From assembly GCF_018375725.1 (NCBI RefSeq), contig NZ_JAHACR010000151.1, positions 1 through 9,707 of the forward strand: a DNA stretch of 9,707 nucleotides, written 5' to 3'. Source of the DNA: Burkholderia sp. Lineage in GTDB: Bacteria > Pseudomonadota > Gammaproteobacteria > Burkholderiales > Burkholderiaceae. Of this stretch, positions 1-6,589 are shown in pieces (positions within the stretch are counted from its first letter, which is position 1; each line of letters starts with the position of its first letter). Made by a program: the position numbers and the translations under genes. Under the pieces are notes generated by a model. It ran no database searches. It was not told the origin of the DNA and saw only the letters and a program-made list of their open reading frames with translations.

Positions 1-2
1 GC

Positions 3-785
3 AAGGCCGACGTCAGCCAGCCGACGGTGATCCGCTTCTGCCGCTCGCTCGGCTGCCAGGGACTGTCCGACTTCAAGCTGAAGCTCGCGACCGGCCTCAC
101 CGGCACGATCCCGATGAGCCACAGCCAGGTGCATCTCGGCGATACGGCGACCGACTTCGGCGCCAAGGTGCTCGACAACACCGTGTCGTCGATCCTGCAA
201 TTGCGCGAGCACCTGAACTTCGAGCACGTCGAACAGGCCATCGAGATCCTGAACAGCGCGCGGCGCATCGAGTTCTACGGACTCGGCAATTCGAACATCG
301 TCGCGCAGGACGCGCACTACAAGTTCTTCCGCTTCGGGATTCCGACGATCGCGTACGGCGACCTGTACATGCAGGCCGCATCGGCCGCCCTGCTCGGCGA
401 CGGCGACGTGATCGTCGCGGTGTCGAAATCAGGGCGCGCGCCCGAGCTGTTGCGCGTGCTCGACGTCGCGATGCAGGCGGGCGCGAAGGTGATCGCGATC
501 ACGTCGAGCAACACGCCGCTCGCGAAGCGCGCGACGGTGGCGCTCGAGACGGATCACATCGAGATGCGCGAATCGCAGCTGTCGATGATCTCGCGGATCC
601 TGCATTTGCTGATGATCGACATGCTCGCGGTCGGCGTCGCGATCCGCCGTGCGTCGCCGAATGCGGAGCTGTCGGAGTCTGTCGCGAAAGCGAAGGCGCG
701 TGCCGGCAACGACGAGGCGGCCGATGTGCTCGACTGGCTGAGCCACGGCGCGTCGCCCGCGGCGAAGGATGCGCCGCGCGACTGA
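3..785 (+). CDS. glk: RpiR/HexR-family regulator, C-terminal part (probably of a glucokinase-HexR fusion); 5' end outside window
   Basis: The reading frame is open from the window edge, giving 260 visible residues and no start codon in view. The first ~28 residues (from KADVSQPTVIRFCRSLGC) look like the end of an RpiR-type helix-turn-helix. A SIS sugar-phosphate-binding domain follows, with the glycine-rich segment IEFYGLGNSN and the phosphate-binding SKSGRAPELL. This family senses sugar phosphates; HexR controls Entner-Doudoroff and glucose genes. In Burkholderia, HexR is commonly fused behind glucokinase in one ~640-aa protein annotated glk. The tail here resembles that fusion as I remember it, so the symbol rests on recall, and the kinase half cannot be seen. 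The alternative is a stand-alone hexR of about 280-300 aa. The frame ends with TGA, 76 bp before a strong terminator, so this is the last gene of its transcription unit. Confidence 0.88.
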   Translation, partial: KADVSQPTVIRFCRSLGCQGLSDFKLKLATGLTGTIPMSHSQVHLGDTATDFGAKVLDNTVSSILQLREHLNFEHVEQAIEILNSARRIEFYGLGNSNIVAQDAHYKFFRFGIPTIAYGDLYMQAASAALLGDGDVIVAVSKSGRAPELLRVLDVAMQAGAKVIAITSSNTPLAKRATVALETDHIEMRESQLSMISRILHLLMIDMLAVGVAIRRASPNAELSESVAKAKARAGNDEAADVLDWLSHGASPAAKDAPRD

Positions 786-861
786 CCGGCCGGATCGAGC
801 CGAACGCTTCATCGACGAACAACGCCGCCGCGGCCTGTGCCCGGCGACATGAATGATGGTC

Positions 862-910
862 AGCCCGATCCCCACGCAGCGGGCTACGCTGCGTGGGGAT
901 CGGGCTTTTT
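862..910 (+). terminator. Strong intrinsic terminator after the HexR-type gene
   Basis: A perfect 19-bp inverted repeat (862-880 paired with 888-906) encloses a 7-nt loop and runs into a T tract at 906-910. The stem is unusually long and GC-rich and has no mismatch. The T tract lies only on the plus-strand side, so the element should stop transcription coming from the regulator gene. It also separates that gene from the converging transporter gene, whose stop codon lies about 100 bp further on. Confidence 0.93.
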
Positions 911-1013
911 CATGCAGGCGGGCGCGGGACGCGGCTACCGCAATGCGGCGCACGCCCGATGAATCGCGTCGGCACGCGCGGCAGCGGCGGCCCTGACTGG
1001 CGCGACGCGGCGC

Positions 1014-2231
1014 TCAGGCGTCGCCCTTCGCCGGGCGGCCGTGCCAGCGCAGCACCAGCATCCGCCCGACGAAGCACAGCACGCCGGTCACGCCGATCGT
1101 GACCCCCATCGCGAACGGCGTGCCGTCCGCCAGCGCGCCGATCGCGACGCTCGCGATCGCGCCGAGCGCGAGCTGCATCGCGCCGAACACCGCCGCCGAC
1201 GCGCCCGCATTGTGCGGATAGCGGTGCATCAGGTCGGTCGTGCAGTTCGCCGACAGAATCCCGACGACGCCGACCACGAAGAACAGGCAGACGACGATCG
1301 ACCACAGGCCGCCCCACCCCGTCAGCGCGACGAGCGCGACCGCAAGCGAAGCGACACAGCTGACGAGCGACGCCGCCGCGATGATCCTGAGCGAACCGAC
1401 GCGGCCAACGAGCCGCGTGTTCGTGAAGTTGCCGATCATGATGCCGACGACATTCAGGCCGAACAGCAGCCCGTAGTGCTGCGGCGATACATGGAAATAC
1501 TCGATGTAGACGAACGGCGTCGCGGTGATGTACGAGAACATCGACGCGAACGCCATGCCGCCGCACAGCATGTGGCCCCAGGCGACCGGATCGGACAGGA
1601 TGCGCCCGTACGCCGCGAACGAACTCAGCACGGCCGCGCTCTTGCGCCGCTCTTTCGGCCAGGTCTCGGGCACGCGCAGGTATGCGGTCGCCGCACACAG
1701 CGCGCCGAACGCCGCGAGCACGACGAACACGCCGCGCCAGCCGCCAAACCGCAATATCTGCCCGCCGACCAGCGGTGCGAGCAGCGGCCCGACCGCAGTG
1801 ACGATCGCGACCATCGACAGCACTTTCGCCGCGTCGCTCGGCTCGTGTGCATCGCGCGCGATCGCCCGCGCGAGCACCGACGCCGCGCCGGCACCGAGCG
1901 CCTGCAGGAAACGCACGACGATCAGCATGTCGATCGAGCCGGCGACGACGCAGCCGACGCTCGCCAGCGTAAATAACGCGATGCCGCCGAGCAGCACGGG
2001 ACGCCGTCCGTAGGCGTCGGACAGCGGCCCATACAGCAGCATGCCGATCGAGAAACCCGCCATGAAACTCGTCAGCGTGCGCTGTGCGGCACCGGCGCTG
2101 ACCGAGAAGCCGTTCGCGATCGCGGGCAGGCTCGGGAGGTACATGTCGGTGGCGATCGGCCCGCAGGCGGCGAGCGCGCCAAGCAACAGGATCAGCCGGA
2201 CATCGGGCCGGCGCCGGATGGCGTGGGACAT
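1014..2231 (-). CDS. Bcr/CflA-family multidrug efflux MFS transporter
   Basis: This encodes a 405-aa inner-membrane protein, the usual length for the Bcr/CflA (DHA1) drug:proton antiporters, with about 12 hydrophobic segments. Near the N-terminus GPIATDMYLPSLPAI (residues 24-38) matches the family's first-helix signature. MFS motif A is GPLSDAYGRRP (68-78) in the loop after helix 2. RFLQALGAGAASVLARAIARD (107-127) is typical of Bcr helix 4, and AVGPLLAPLVGG (146-157) corresponds to the antiporter motif C in helix 5. A longer frame begins 14 codons upstream, but the added residues are not hydrophobic and the family normally starts near MSHAIRRRPDVRL. I therefore chose the ATG at 2231, which has only a weak GGAAA-type site before it. 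Likely role: proton-driven export of drugs or small metabolites; the substrate cannot be told. The gene is transcribed divergently from the EVE-like gene and converges on the HexR-type gene. Confidence 0.93.
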   Translation of the reverse strand: MSHAIRRRPDVRLILLLGALAACGPIATDMYLPSLPAIANGFSVSAGAAQRTLTSFMAGFSIGMLLYGPLSDAYGRRPVLLGGIALFTLASVGCVVAGSIDMLIVVRFLQALGAGAASVLARAIARDAHEPSDAAKVLSMVAIVTAVGPLLAPLVGGQILRFGGWRGVFVVLAAFGALCAATAYLRVPETWPKERRKSAAVLSSFAAYGRILSDPVAWGHMLCGGMAFASMFSYITATPFVYIEYFHVSPQHYGLLFGLNVVGIMIGNFTNTRLVGRVGSLRIIAAASLVSCVASLAVALVALTGWGGLWSIVVCLFFVVGVVGILSANCTTDLMHRYPHNAGASAAVFGAMQLALGAIASVAIGALADGTPFAMGVTIGVTGVLCFVGRMLVLRWHGRPAKGDA

Positions 2232-2326
2232 GGGTTTCCGGAAAGAAGCCGGTGCGCATCGGGCGGCACGCACGGCGGTCGCGACGAGGGAAAGCGGCGG
2301 CCGGACGCGAGGGCCGCCGGCTCATG

Positions 2327-2332
2327 ATTGTA
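2327..2332 (-). promoter_or_regulatory. Possible -10 box (TACAAT) for the MFS transporter gene
   Basis: On the minus strand this hexamer reads TACAAT, a good sigma70 -10 match, about 95 nt upstream of the transporter start. I see no convincing -35 hexamer at normal spacing (positions ~2350-2356), so this is only a candidate. Confidence 0.3.
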
Positions 2333-2394
2333 CGCGACCCTATGGAGTGCCCGCTTACATCGAAGCCGCCGCTTCGCCGCCGCCGAACCCGCAT

Positions 2395-2416
2395 CGGTTG
2401 TACCCGCAGACAACCG
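2395..2416. repeat. Inverted repeat in the divergent transporter/EVE intergenic region (possible operator)
   Basis: CGGTTGT (2395-2401) and ACAACCG (2410-2416) form a perfect 7-bp dyad with an 8-bp spacer. Nearby are the palindrome AACCGGTT (2412-2419) and a direct repeat of ATCGGTT (2393-2399 and 2426-2432, 33 bp apart). There is no T tract, so it is not a terminator. The location between two divergent genes suits a regulator binding site; the regulator is unknown. Confidence 0.4.
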
Positions 2417-2477
2417 GTTCCCCCGATCGGTTAAGCTCGCGGCATTTCGACGACGCTTCACGCACCGCCCTACCGAC

Positions 2478-2933
2478 ATGACCGCTTTCCTGCTGATCTG
2501 GAGCCCCAAGAAATGGCCGTGGCCCGAGCTGCCCGACGTCGCCGCGCGCGTGAAGGCCGGCGAAGCCGTGCATGGCGTATGGGGCTGCGGCTTCGCGCGC
2601 AGCATCCTGCCCGGCGACCGCGTGTTCCTGCATCGCGTCGCGCAGGAGCCGAAGGGACTCTTCGGCTCGGGCTACGTGACGCGCGCGCCGTACGAAGTCC
2701 CCGAGCCGGCCAACAAGCGCGGCTACCGCCTCTGCATCGATTTCGTCTACGACTGGCTCGTCGACGGCCACCGGGAAGTCGTGATCCCGCGCGACGCGCT
2801 GCGTGCCTACCCGTATTCGGTGCAGACCTGGGACGCGCAGACGTCCGGCACGTCGATCAAGCCGATGGTCGAAGGCCCGCTCGAAAAGCGCTGGGCCGAG
2901 CTAACCGGCAAGCGCAAGCCGCCGCGCCCGTAG
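2478..2933 (+). CDS. Solo EVE/PUA-like domain protein, function unknown
   Basis: This encodes a 151-aa soluble protein with no signal peptide or membrane segment. The N-terminus FLLIWSPKKWPWPEL (residues 4-18), then GVWGCGFARSILPGDRVFLHRV (33-54), EPKGLFGSGYV (57-67) and the C-terminal SVQTWDAQTSG (114-124) resemble, from memory, the EVE/PUA-like module found in front of HNH nucleases of modified-base restriction proteins. Here the protein ends about 27 residues after that last motif and no HNH (HxH, CxxC) follows, so it would be the reader-like domain alone. EVE domains are related to YTH and PUA folds and can bind modified nucleotides; no ligand can be inferred here. The frame is open further upstream, but the extra residues are low-complexity Arg-rich, and the conserved part begins exactly at MTAFLLIW. 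No clear Shine-Dalgarno sequence precedes the ATG. Coding is convincing, the family is likely, the function unknown. Confidence 0.85.
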   Translation: MTAFLLIWSPKKWPWPELPDVAARVKAGEAVHGVWGCGFARSILPGDRVFLHRVAQEPKGLFGSGYVTRAPYEVPEPANKRGYRLCIDFVYDWLVDGHREVVIPRDALRAYPYSVQTWDAQTSGTSIKPMVEGPLEKRWAELTGKRKPPRP

Positions 2934-2990
2934 ATCCCGGCGCGCCGGACGGCATCGAAGCGCCCGCGGGCCTGCCGCGCCCGTCTCCGG

Positions 2991-2996
2991 TACAAT
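2991..2996 (+). promoter_or_regulatory. hemL: Probable -10 box (TACAAT) for hemL-ribD-ribE
   Basis: TACAAT lies in the 137-bp gap between the EVE-like gene and hemL, 75 nt before the hemL start. It stands out in a very GC-rich background. The region 17 bp upstream (GGGCCT) is a poor -35, so the promoter is weakly specified, may need an activator, or uses a -35 I cannot recognise. Transcription from here would cover hemL, ribD and ribE. Confidence 0.45.
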
Positions 2997-3070
2997 CAGA
3001 CGATCGTCCCGCTCAGGCGCCGCGGCCCGTCCACAGGCCTGCCCGCGCCTTTCTCTCGCAGGTTTCGTCC

Positions 3071-4354
3071 ATGTCCAACAATCAGATCCTCTTCGAACGC
3101 GCCCAGAAAACCATCCCGGGCGGCGTCAACTCGCCGGTCCGCGCCTTCCGTTCAGTCGGCGGCACGCCGCGTTTCGTGTCGCGCGCGCAAGGCCCGTATT
3201 TCTGGGACGCCGACGGCAAGCAGTACATCGACTACATCGGCTCGTGGGGGCCGATGATCGTCGGCCACGTGCATCCCGAAGTGCTTGAAGCGGTGCAGCA
3301 CGTGCTCGCCGACGGCTTCTCGTTCGGCGCGCCGACCGAAGCCGAGATCGACATCGCCGAGGAAATCTGCAAGCTCGTGCCGTCGATCGAGCAGGTGCGC
3401 ATGGTGTCGAGCGGCACCGAAGCGACGATGAGCGCGCTGCGTCTCGCGCGCGGCTTCACCGGCCGCAGCCGCATCGTCAAGTTCGAGGGCTGCTACCACG
3501 GCCACGCGGACAGCCTGCTCGTGAAGGCCGGCTCCGGCCTGCTGACGTTCGGCAACCCGACGTCGGCCGGCGTGCCCGCCGACATCGCGAAACACACGAC
3601 CGTCCTCGAATACAACAACGTCGCCGCGCTGGAAGAAGCATTCGGCGCGTTCGGCGACGAAATCGCCGCGGTGATCGTCGAGCCGGTCGCGGGCAACATG
3701 AACCTCGTGCGCGGCACGCCCGAATTCCTGGGCGCGCTGCGCACGCTGTGCACGAAGCACGGCGCAGTGCTGATCTTCGACGAAGTGATGTGCGGCTTCC
3801 GCGTCGCGCTCGGCGGCGCGCAGGCGCACTACGGCATCACGCCCGACCTCACCTGCCTCGGCAAGGTGATCGGCGGCGGCATGCCGGCCGCGGCATTCGG
3901 CGGCCGTCGCGACATCATGGCGCATCTCGCGCCGCTCGGCGGCGTCTACCAGGCCGGCACCCTGTCGGGCAACCCGATCGCGGTCGCCGCGGGCCTCAAG
4001 ACTCTGCAGCTGATCCAGGCGCCCGGCTTCTACGACGCGCTGACCGCACAGACCAAACGCCTCGCCGACGGCCTCGCCGCCGAAGCGCAAGCGGCCGGCG
4101 TGCCGTTCGCGGCCGATTCGATCGGCGCGATGTTCGGCCTCTACTTCGCCGAGCGCGTACCGACCCGCTTCGCGGAAGTCACGCAGAGCAACGTCGAGCG
4201 CTTCAACCGCTTCTTCCACTTGATGCTCGACGAAGGAGTCTACTTCGCGCCGTCCGCGTATGAGGCCGGGTTCGTGTCGAGCACGCACGACGACGCCGTG
4301 ATCGACGCGACGCTCGCCGCCGCGCGCCGCGCGTTCGCCGCGCTCGCCGCCTGA
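3071..4354 (+). CDS. hemL: Glutamate-1-semialdehyde 2,1-aminomutase
   Basis: HemL is a cytoplasmic PLP enzyme that converts glutamate-1-semialdehyde to 5-aminolevulinate, the last step of the C5 route to haem and other tetrapyrroles. The 427-aa length is the family norm. Seen here: the N-terminal IPGGVNSPVRAF (residues 15-26), the PLP phosphate-binding SSGTEATM (113-120), CYHGHAD (141-147), the cofactor aspartate in IFDEVMCGFR (D237), and the Schiff-base lysine in CLGKVIGGG (K265, the same number as in E. coli). The frame is open far upstream, but homology begins at MSNNQILFERAQ, so the ATG at 3071 is the start; a weak GCAGG site lies 8 nt before it. The gene ends 13 nt before ribD, so the two are almost surely cotranscribed, probably from the TACAAT box at 2991. 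Confidence 0.98.
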   Translation: MSNNQILFERAQKTIPGGVNSPVRAFRSVGGTPRFVSRAQGPYFWDADGKQYIDYIGSWGPMIVGHVHPEVLEAVQHVLADGFSFGAPTEAEIDIAEEICKLVPSIEQVRMVSSGTEATMSALRLARGFTGRSRIVKFEGCYHGHADSLLVKAGSGLLTFGNPTSAGVPADIAKHTTVLEYNNVAALEEAFGAFGDEIAAVIVEPVAGNMNLVRGTPEFLGALRTLCTKHGAVLIFDEVMCGFRVALGGAQAHYGITPDLTCLGKVIGGGMPAAAFGGRRDIMAHLAPLGGVYQAGTLSGNPIAVAAGLKTLQLIQAPGFYDALTAQTKRLADGLAAEAQAAGVPFAADSIGAMFGLYFAERVPTRFAEVTQSNVERFNRFFHLMLDEGVYFAPSAYEAGFVSSTHDDAVIDATLAAARRAFAALAA

Positions 4355-4367
4355 CGGGGCCGCGCGC

Positions 4368-5489
4368 ATGTTCTCGGATACCGATTTCGCCCACATGCAG
4401 CGCGCGCTGACGCTGGCCGCGCGCGGCATGTACACGACGACGCCCAACCCGCGCGTCGGCTGCGTGATCGTCAAGGACGGCGAGGTGATCGGCGAAGGCT
4501 TCACGCAGCCGGCCGGACAGGACCACGCGGAAGTGCAGGCACTGAAGGACGCGCGCGCGCGCGGCCACGACGTCGCCGGCTCGACCGTCTACGTGACGCT
4601 CGAGCCGTGCAGCCACTTCGGCCGCACGCCGCCGTGCGCGAGCACGCTGATCGACGCGCGTGTCGCGAAGGTCGTCGCGGCGATGGAGGATCCGAATCCG
4701 CAAGTGTCGGGCCGCGGGCTCGGGATGCTGCGCGATGCGGGCATCGACGTGCGCTGCGGACTGCTCGCCCACGAAGCGGGCGAGCTCAATATCGGCTTCG
4801 TGTCGCGGATGACGCGCGGTCGTCCGTGGGTGCGGATGAAAACCGCCGCGTCGCTCGATGGCCGCACCGCGCTGCCGTCGGGCGAAAGCCAGTGGATCAC
4901 CGGCGACGCCGCGCGTCTCGACGGCCATGCATGGCGTGCGCGCGCCTGCGCGATCCTCACCGGCATCGGCACCGTGCGCGAGGACAATCCGCAGCTGACC
5001 GTGCGCGGCATCGATACGCCGCGCCAGCCGCTGCGCGTGCTGGTCGACAGCCGCGTCGAGCTGCCGCTCGATGCGCGTCTGCTGGACGGCGCGCCGCCGC
5101 TGATCTTCTGCGGCGAACTCGACGCCGAAGGCGAAGCGCGCGCGGACACGCTGAAGGCGCGCGGCGTGGAAATCGTCCCGCTGCCGAACGCACGCGGCAA
5201 GGTCGACCTGCCCGCGCTGCTCGCGGCGCTCGGCGCGCGCGGCATCAACGAACTGCATGTCGAGGCGGGCCACAAGCTCAACGGCTCGCTGCTGCGCGAG
5301 CAGTGCGTGGACGAATTGCTGGTCTACCTCGCCCCGAGCCTGCTCGGCGCCGACGCGGCCGGCATGTTCGACCTCGCCGCGCCGGCAAGCCTCGACGCCC
5401 GCACGCAGCTCACGTTTCACGGCATCGAGCGAATCGGCGACGATCTGCGGATTCTCGCCCGCTTCGCGTCCTCACCCGCCACTCATTGA
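4368..5489 (+). CDS. ribD: Bifunctional diaminohydroxyphosphoribosylaminopyrimidine deaminase / 5-amino-6-(5-phosphoribosylamino)uracil reductase
   Basis: RibD carries out the second and third steps of riboflavin synthesis: deamination of the pyrimidine made by GTP cyclohydrolase II, then NADPH-dependent reduction of the ribose side chain. The 373-aa protein has both domains. The N-terminal cytidine-deaminase-like zinc domain (about 1-145) has TPNPRVGCVIV, the H53-A-E55 proton-shuttle motif, and PCSHFGRTPPC with C81 and C90 as zinc ligands. The C-terminal reductase domain (about 150-370) starts at RPWVRMKTAASLDGR and contains SQWITGDAAR and the late ELHVEAG motif. The start is 13 nt after the hemL stop and has only a poor ribosome binding site (GGGGC), which suggests translational coupling. 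The ribE start follows 14 nt after its stop. Confidence 0.97.
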   Translation: MFSDTDFAHMQRALTLAARGMYTTTPNPRVGCVIVKDGEVIGEGFTQPAGQDHAEVQALKDARARGHDVAGSTVYVTLEPCSHFGRTPPCASTLIDARVAKVVAAMEDPNPQVSGRGLGMLRDAGIDVRCGLLAHEAGELNIGFVSRMTRGRPWVRMKTAASLDGRTALPSGESQWITGDAARLDGHAWRARACAILTGIGTVREDNPQLTVRGIDTPRQPLRVLVDSRVELPLDARLLDGAPPLIFCGELDAEGEARADTLKARGVEIVPLPNARGKVDLPALLAALGARGINELHVEAGHKLNGSLLREQCVDELLVYLAPSLLGADAAGMFDLAAPASLDARTQLTFHGIERIGDDLRILARFASSPATH

Positions 5490-5503
5490 ACGGAATCGTC
5501 ACG

Positions 5504-6139
5504 ATGTTTACCGGAATTGTCGCGGCCGTCGGCCGCATCGAATCGATCAAGCCGCTCGGCACATCGCCCGACGCGGGCGTACGCCTGACCGTGAAGGCGG
5601 GCGGCCTCGATCTCGCTGACGTCGCGCTCGGCGACAGCATCGCGATCCAGGGCGCATGCATGACGGTGATCGAGAAAACCGCCGACACCTTCGACGTCGA
5701 GGTATCGCGCGAAAGCCTGAACCGCACCGTCGGGCTGGCCGAGCCCGGCGACGTCAATCTCGAGAAAGCGCTGCGCGCGCACGACCGCCTCGGCGGGCAT
5801 CTGGTGTCGGGCCACGTCGACGGGCTCGGCACGGTGTCGCATTTCGCGCCGGTCGGCGAGTCGCACGAACTGCGCATCGTCGCGCCGCGCGAACTCGGCC
5901 GCTACCTCGCCTACAAGGGCTCGATCACGGTCAACGGCGTGAGCCTCACCGTCAATGCCGTCACCGACCACGCCGACGGTTGCGAATTCTCGATCAACCT
6001 GATTCCGCATACCGTCGACGTGACGACGCTGCGTCATCTGAAGGCGGGTTCGGCCGTCAATCTCGAAGTCGACCTGATTGCGCGCTATGTGGAGCGGATG
6101 CTCGCTTCGTCTCAACCTGGCGACAATCCGTTGAAGTAA
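5504..6139 (+). CDS. ribE: Riboflavin synthase, alpha subunit
   Basis: Riboflavin synthase dismutates two molecules of 6,7-dimethyl-8-ribityllumazine into riboflavin and the RibD product. The gene is called ribE here and ribC in E. coli. The 211-aa protein shows the two lumazine-binding repeats: repeat 1 begins with MFTGIV and carries GDSIAIQGACMTV (43-55) and SRESLNRT; repeat 2 begins at GGHLVSGHVDG (97-107) and carries GSITVNGVSLTVNAV (139-153) and IPHTVDVTTL. It ends with the usual helix DLIARYVERML, which drives trimer formation in the family. A GGAA site (5492-5495) lies 8 nt before the ATG. It is the last gene of the hemL-ribD-ribE run. No intrinsic terminator follows, so transcription may end by Rho or read on. 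Confidence 0.97.
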   Translation: MFTGIVAAVGRIESIKPLGTSPDAGVRLTVKAGGLDLADVALGDSIAIQGACMTVIEKTADTFDVEVSRESLNRTVGLAEPGDVNLEKALRAHDRLGGHLVSGHVDGLGTVSHFAPVGESHELRIVAPRELGRYLAYKGSITVNGVSLTVNAVTDHADGCEFSINLIPHTVDVTTLRHLKAGSAVNLEVDLIARYVERMLASSQPGDNPLK

Positions 6140-6147
6140 CGCAATCG

Positions 6148-6209
6148 TTGCCGGATCGAGCGGTGCTGCGAGGGCATGGCCCAGCTACGTACCGCTTGGC
6201 TTCCGGCAA
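6148..6209 (+). repeat. Nested stem-loop just after ribE
   Basis: An outer perfect 8-bp stem (TTGCCGGA 6148-6155 with TCCGGCAA 6202-6209) encloses a 6-bp stem (AGCGGT 6159-6164 with ACCGCT 6191-6196) and an inner GGGC/GCCC hairpin (6172-6175 with 6179-6182). The three stems nest without conflict. It starts 9 nt after the ribE stop and lacks a T tract. It may be a 3' UTR structure, or chance pairing in GC-rich DNA. Confidence 0.4.
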
Positions 6210-6214
6210 ACACA

Positions 6215-6233
6215 ATCACGTCACGGACGTGAT
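6215..6233. repeat. 19-bp palindrome downstream of ribE
   Basis: ATCACGTC (6215-6222) and GACGTGAT (6226-6233) are perfect 8-bp arms around a 3-bp centre. In DNA this could be a dimeric regulator site; in RNA a tight hairpin. It sits 5 bp after the nested stem-loop. No known operator matches with confidence. Confidence 0.45.
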
Positions 6234-6508
6234 GCGGGATACCCGGTGTGCTTTCCGCCGGGTTCGCCGCGATTCCGCCCGTAGCCAGCAGCAGAACGGC
6301 GGAAGTCGACATGTCCGGTACGCTCAATCGAAATCGCCGAACGCCGAAACGCACGTGCGATCGGCCGCCCGGCGCGCGCCGTCCCCATCGCGCCTGACGG
6401 GATCGTTCCGCCGGAAGCTGCGCGCCGCGCCCGCGATCGGTCTGATCGATCGCAAGATGCCAGCGCCCGCCCCGCCGGCTCACCCCGCACACACGCACTT
6501 CATCGCGC

Positions 6509-6540
6509 TATGATGCTGCAGCGGCAATCCAGCCGCTGCA
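6509..6540 (+). promoter_or_regulatory. Possible promoter -10 and leader hairpin of the DUF1993 gene
   Basis: TATGAT (6509-6514) matches the sigma70 -10 at five of six positions, but no clear -35 lies upstream. Immediately after it, TGCAGCGGC (6517-6525) and GCCGCTGCA (6532-6540) form a 9-bp stem with a 6-nt loop, which would fall near the very 5' end of the transcript. Such a hairpin could stabilise the message or be an operator overlapping the start site. The gene starts about 50 nt further on. Confidence 0.35.
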
Positions 6541-6578
6541 TCGCGTCCGGCGCCGATACGCGCACGATCTCCCCATGC

Positions 6579-6584
6579 GAGGAA
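6579..6584 (+). promoter_or_regulatory. Ribosome binding site that decides the DUF1993 start
   Basis: GAGGAA sits 5 nt before the ATG at 6590. An in-frame ATG at 6575 lies upstream of this site, so it cannot use it and is unlikely to be the start. Confidence 0.75.
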
Positions 6585-6589
6585 TCCCC

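Larger units (their letters stand above)
6140..6589. other. 450-bp spacer without a convincing gene
   Basis: Between ribE and the DUF1993 gene I found no frame with family resemblance on either strand. The open frames present are Arg/Ala/Ser-rich, as expected for chance frames in GC-rich DNA. The first quarter holds three inverted repeats in a row (6148-6209, 6215-6233 and ACCCGG/CCGGGT at 6241-6246/6258-6263). The end holds a -10-like box and a hairpin. There is no T tract, so no intrinsic terminator for ribE. It could hold a structured UTR, a small RNA or degraded sequence. Confidence 0.6.

Noticed and set aside
910..2394. Long minus-strand open frame in another frame over the transporter gene
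   Set aside because: Its product is Arg/Ala-rich with no motif; the MFS frame has clear family motifs and membrane segments.
2513..3070. N-terminal extension of hemL reaching back through the EVE-like gene
   Set aside because: The frame is merely open in GC-rich DNA; HemL homology begins at 3071 and the extension is low-complexity Arg/Ala.
3152..4504. Long minus-strand open frames over hemL and ribD
   Set aside because: These are typical antisense shadows of high-GC genes, rich in Arg, Ala, His and Val, with no domain.
6112..6498. Minus-strand open frame over the ribE end and the spacer, with a hydrophobic MSTSAVLLLATGGIA segment
   Set aside because: It overlaps ribE, has no ribosome binding site and no family resemblance; the hydrophobic stretch is short and the rest has chance composition.
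6575..6589. Upstream ATG as the DUF1993 start
   Set aside because: The GAGGAA ribosome binding site lies between the two ATGs and serves only the one at 6590.
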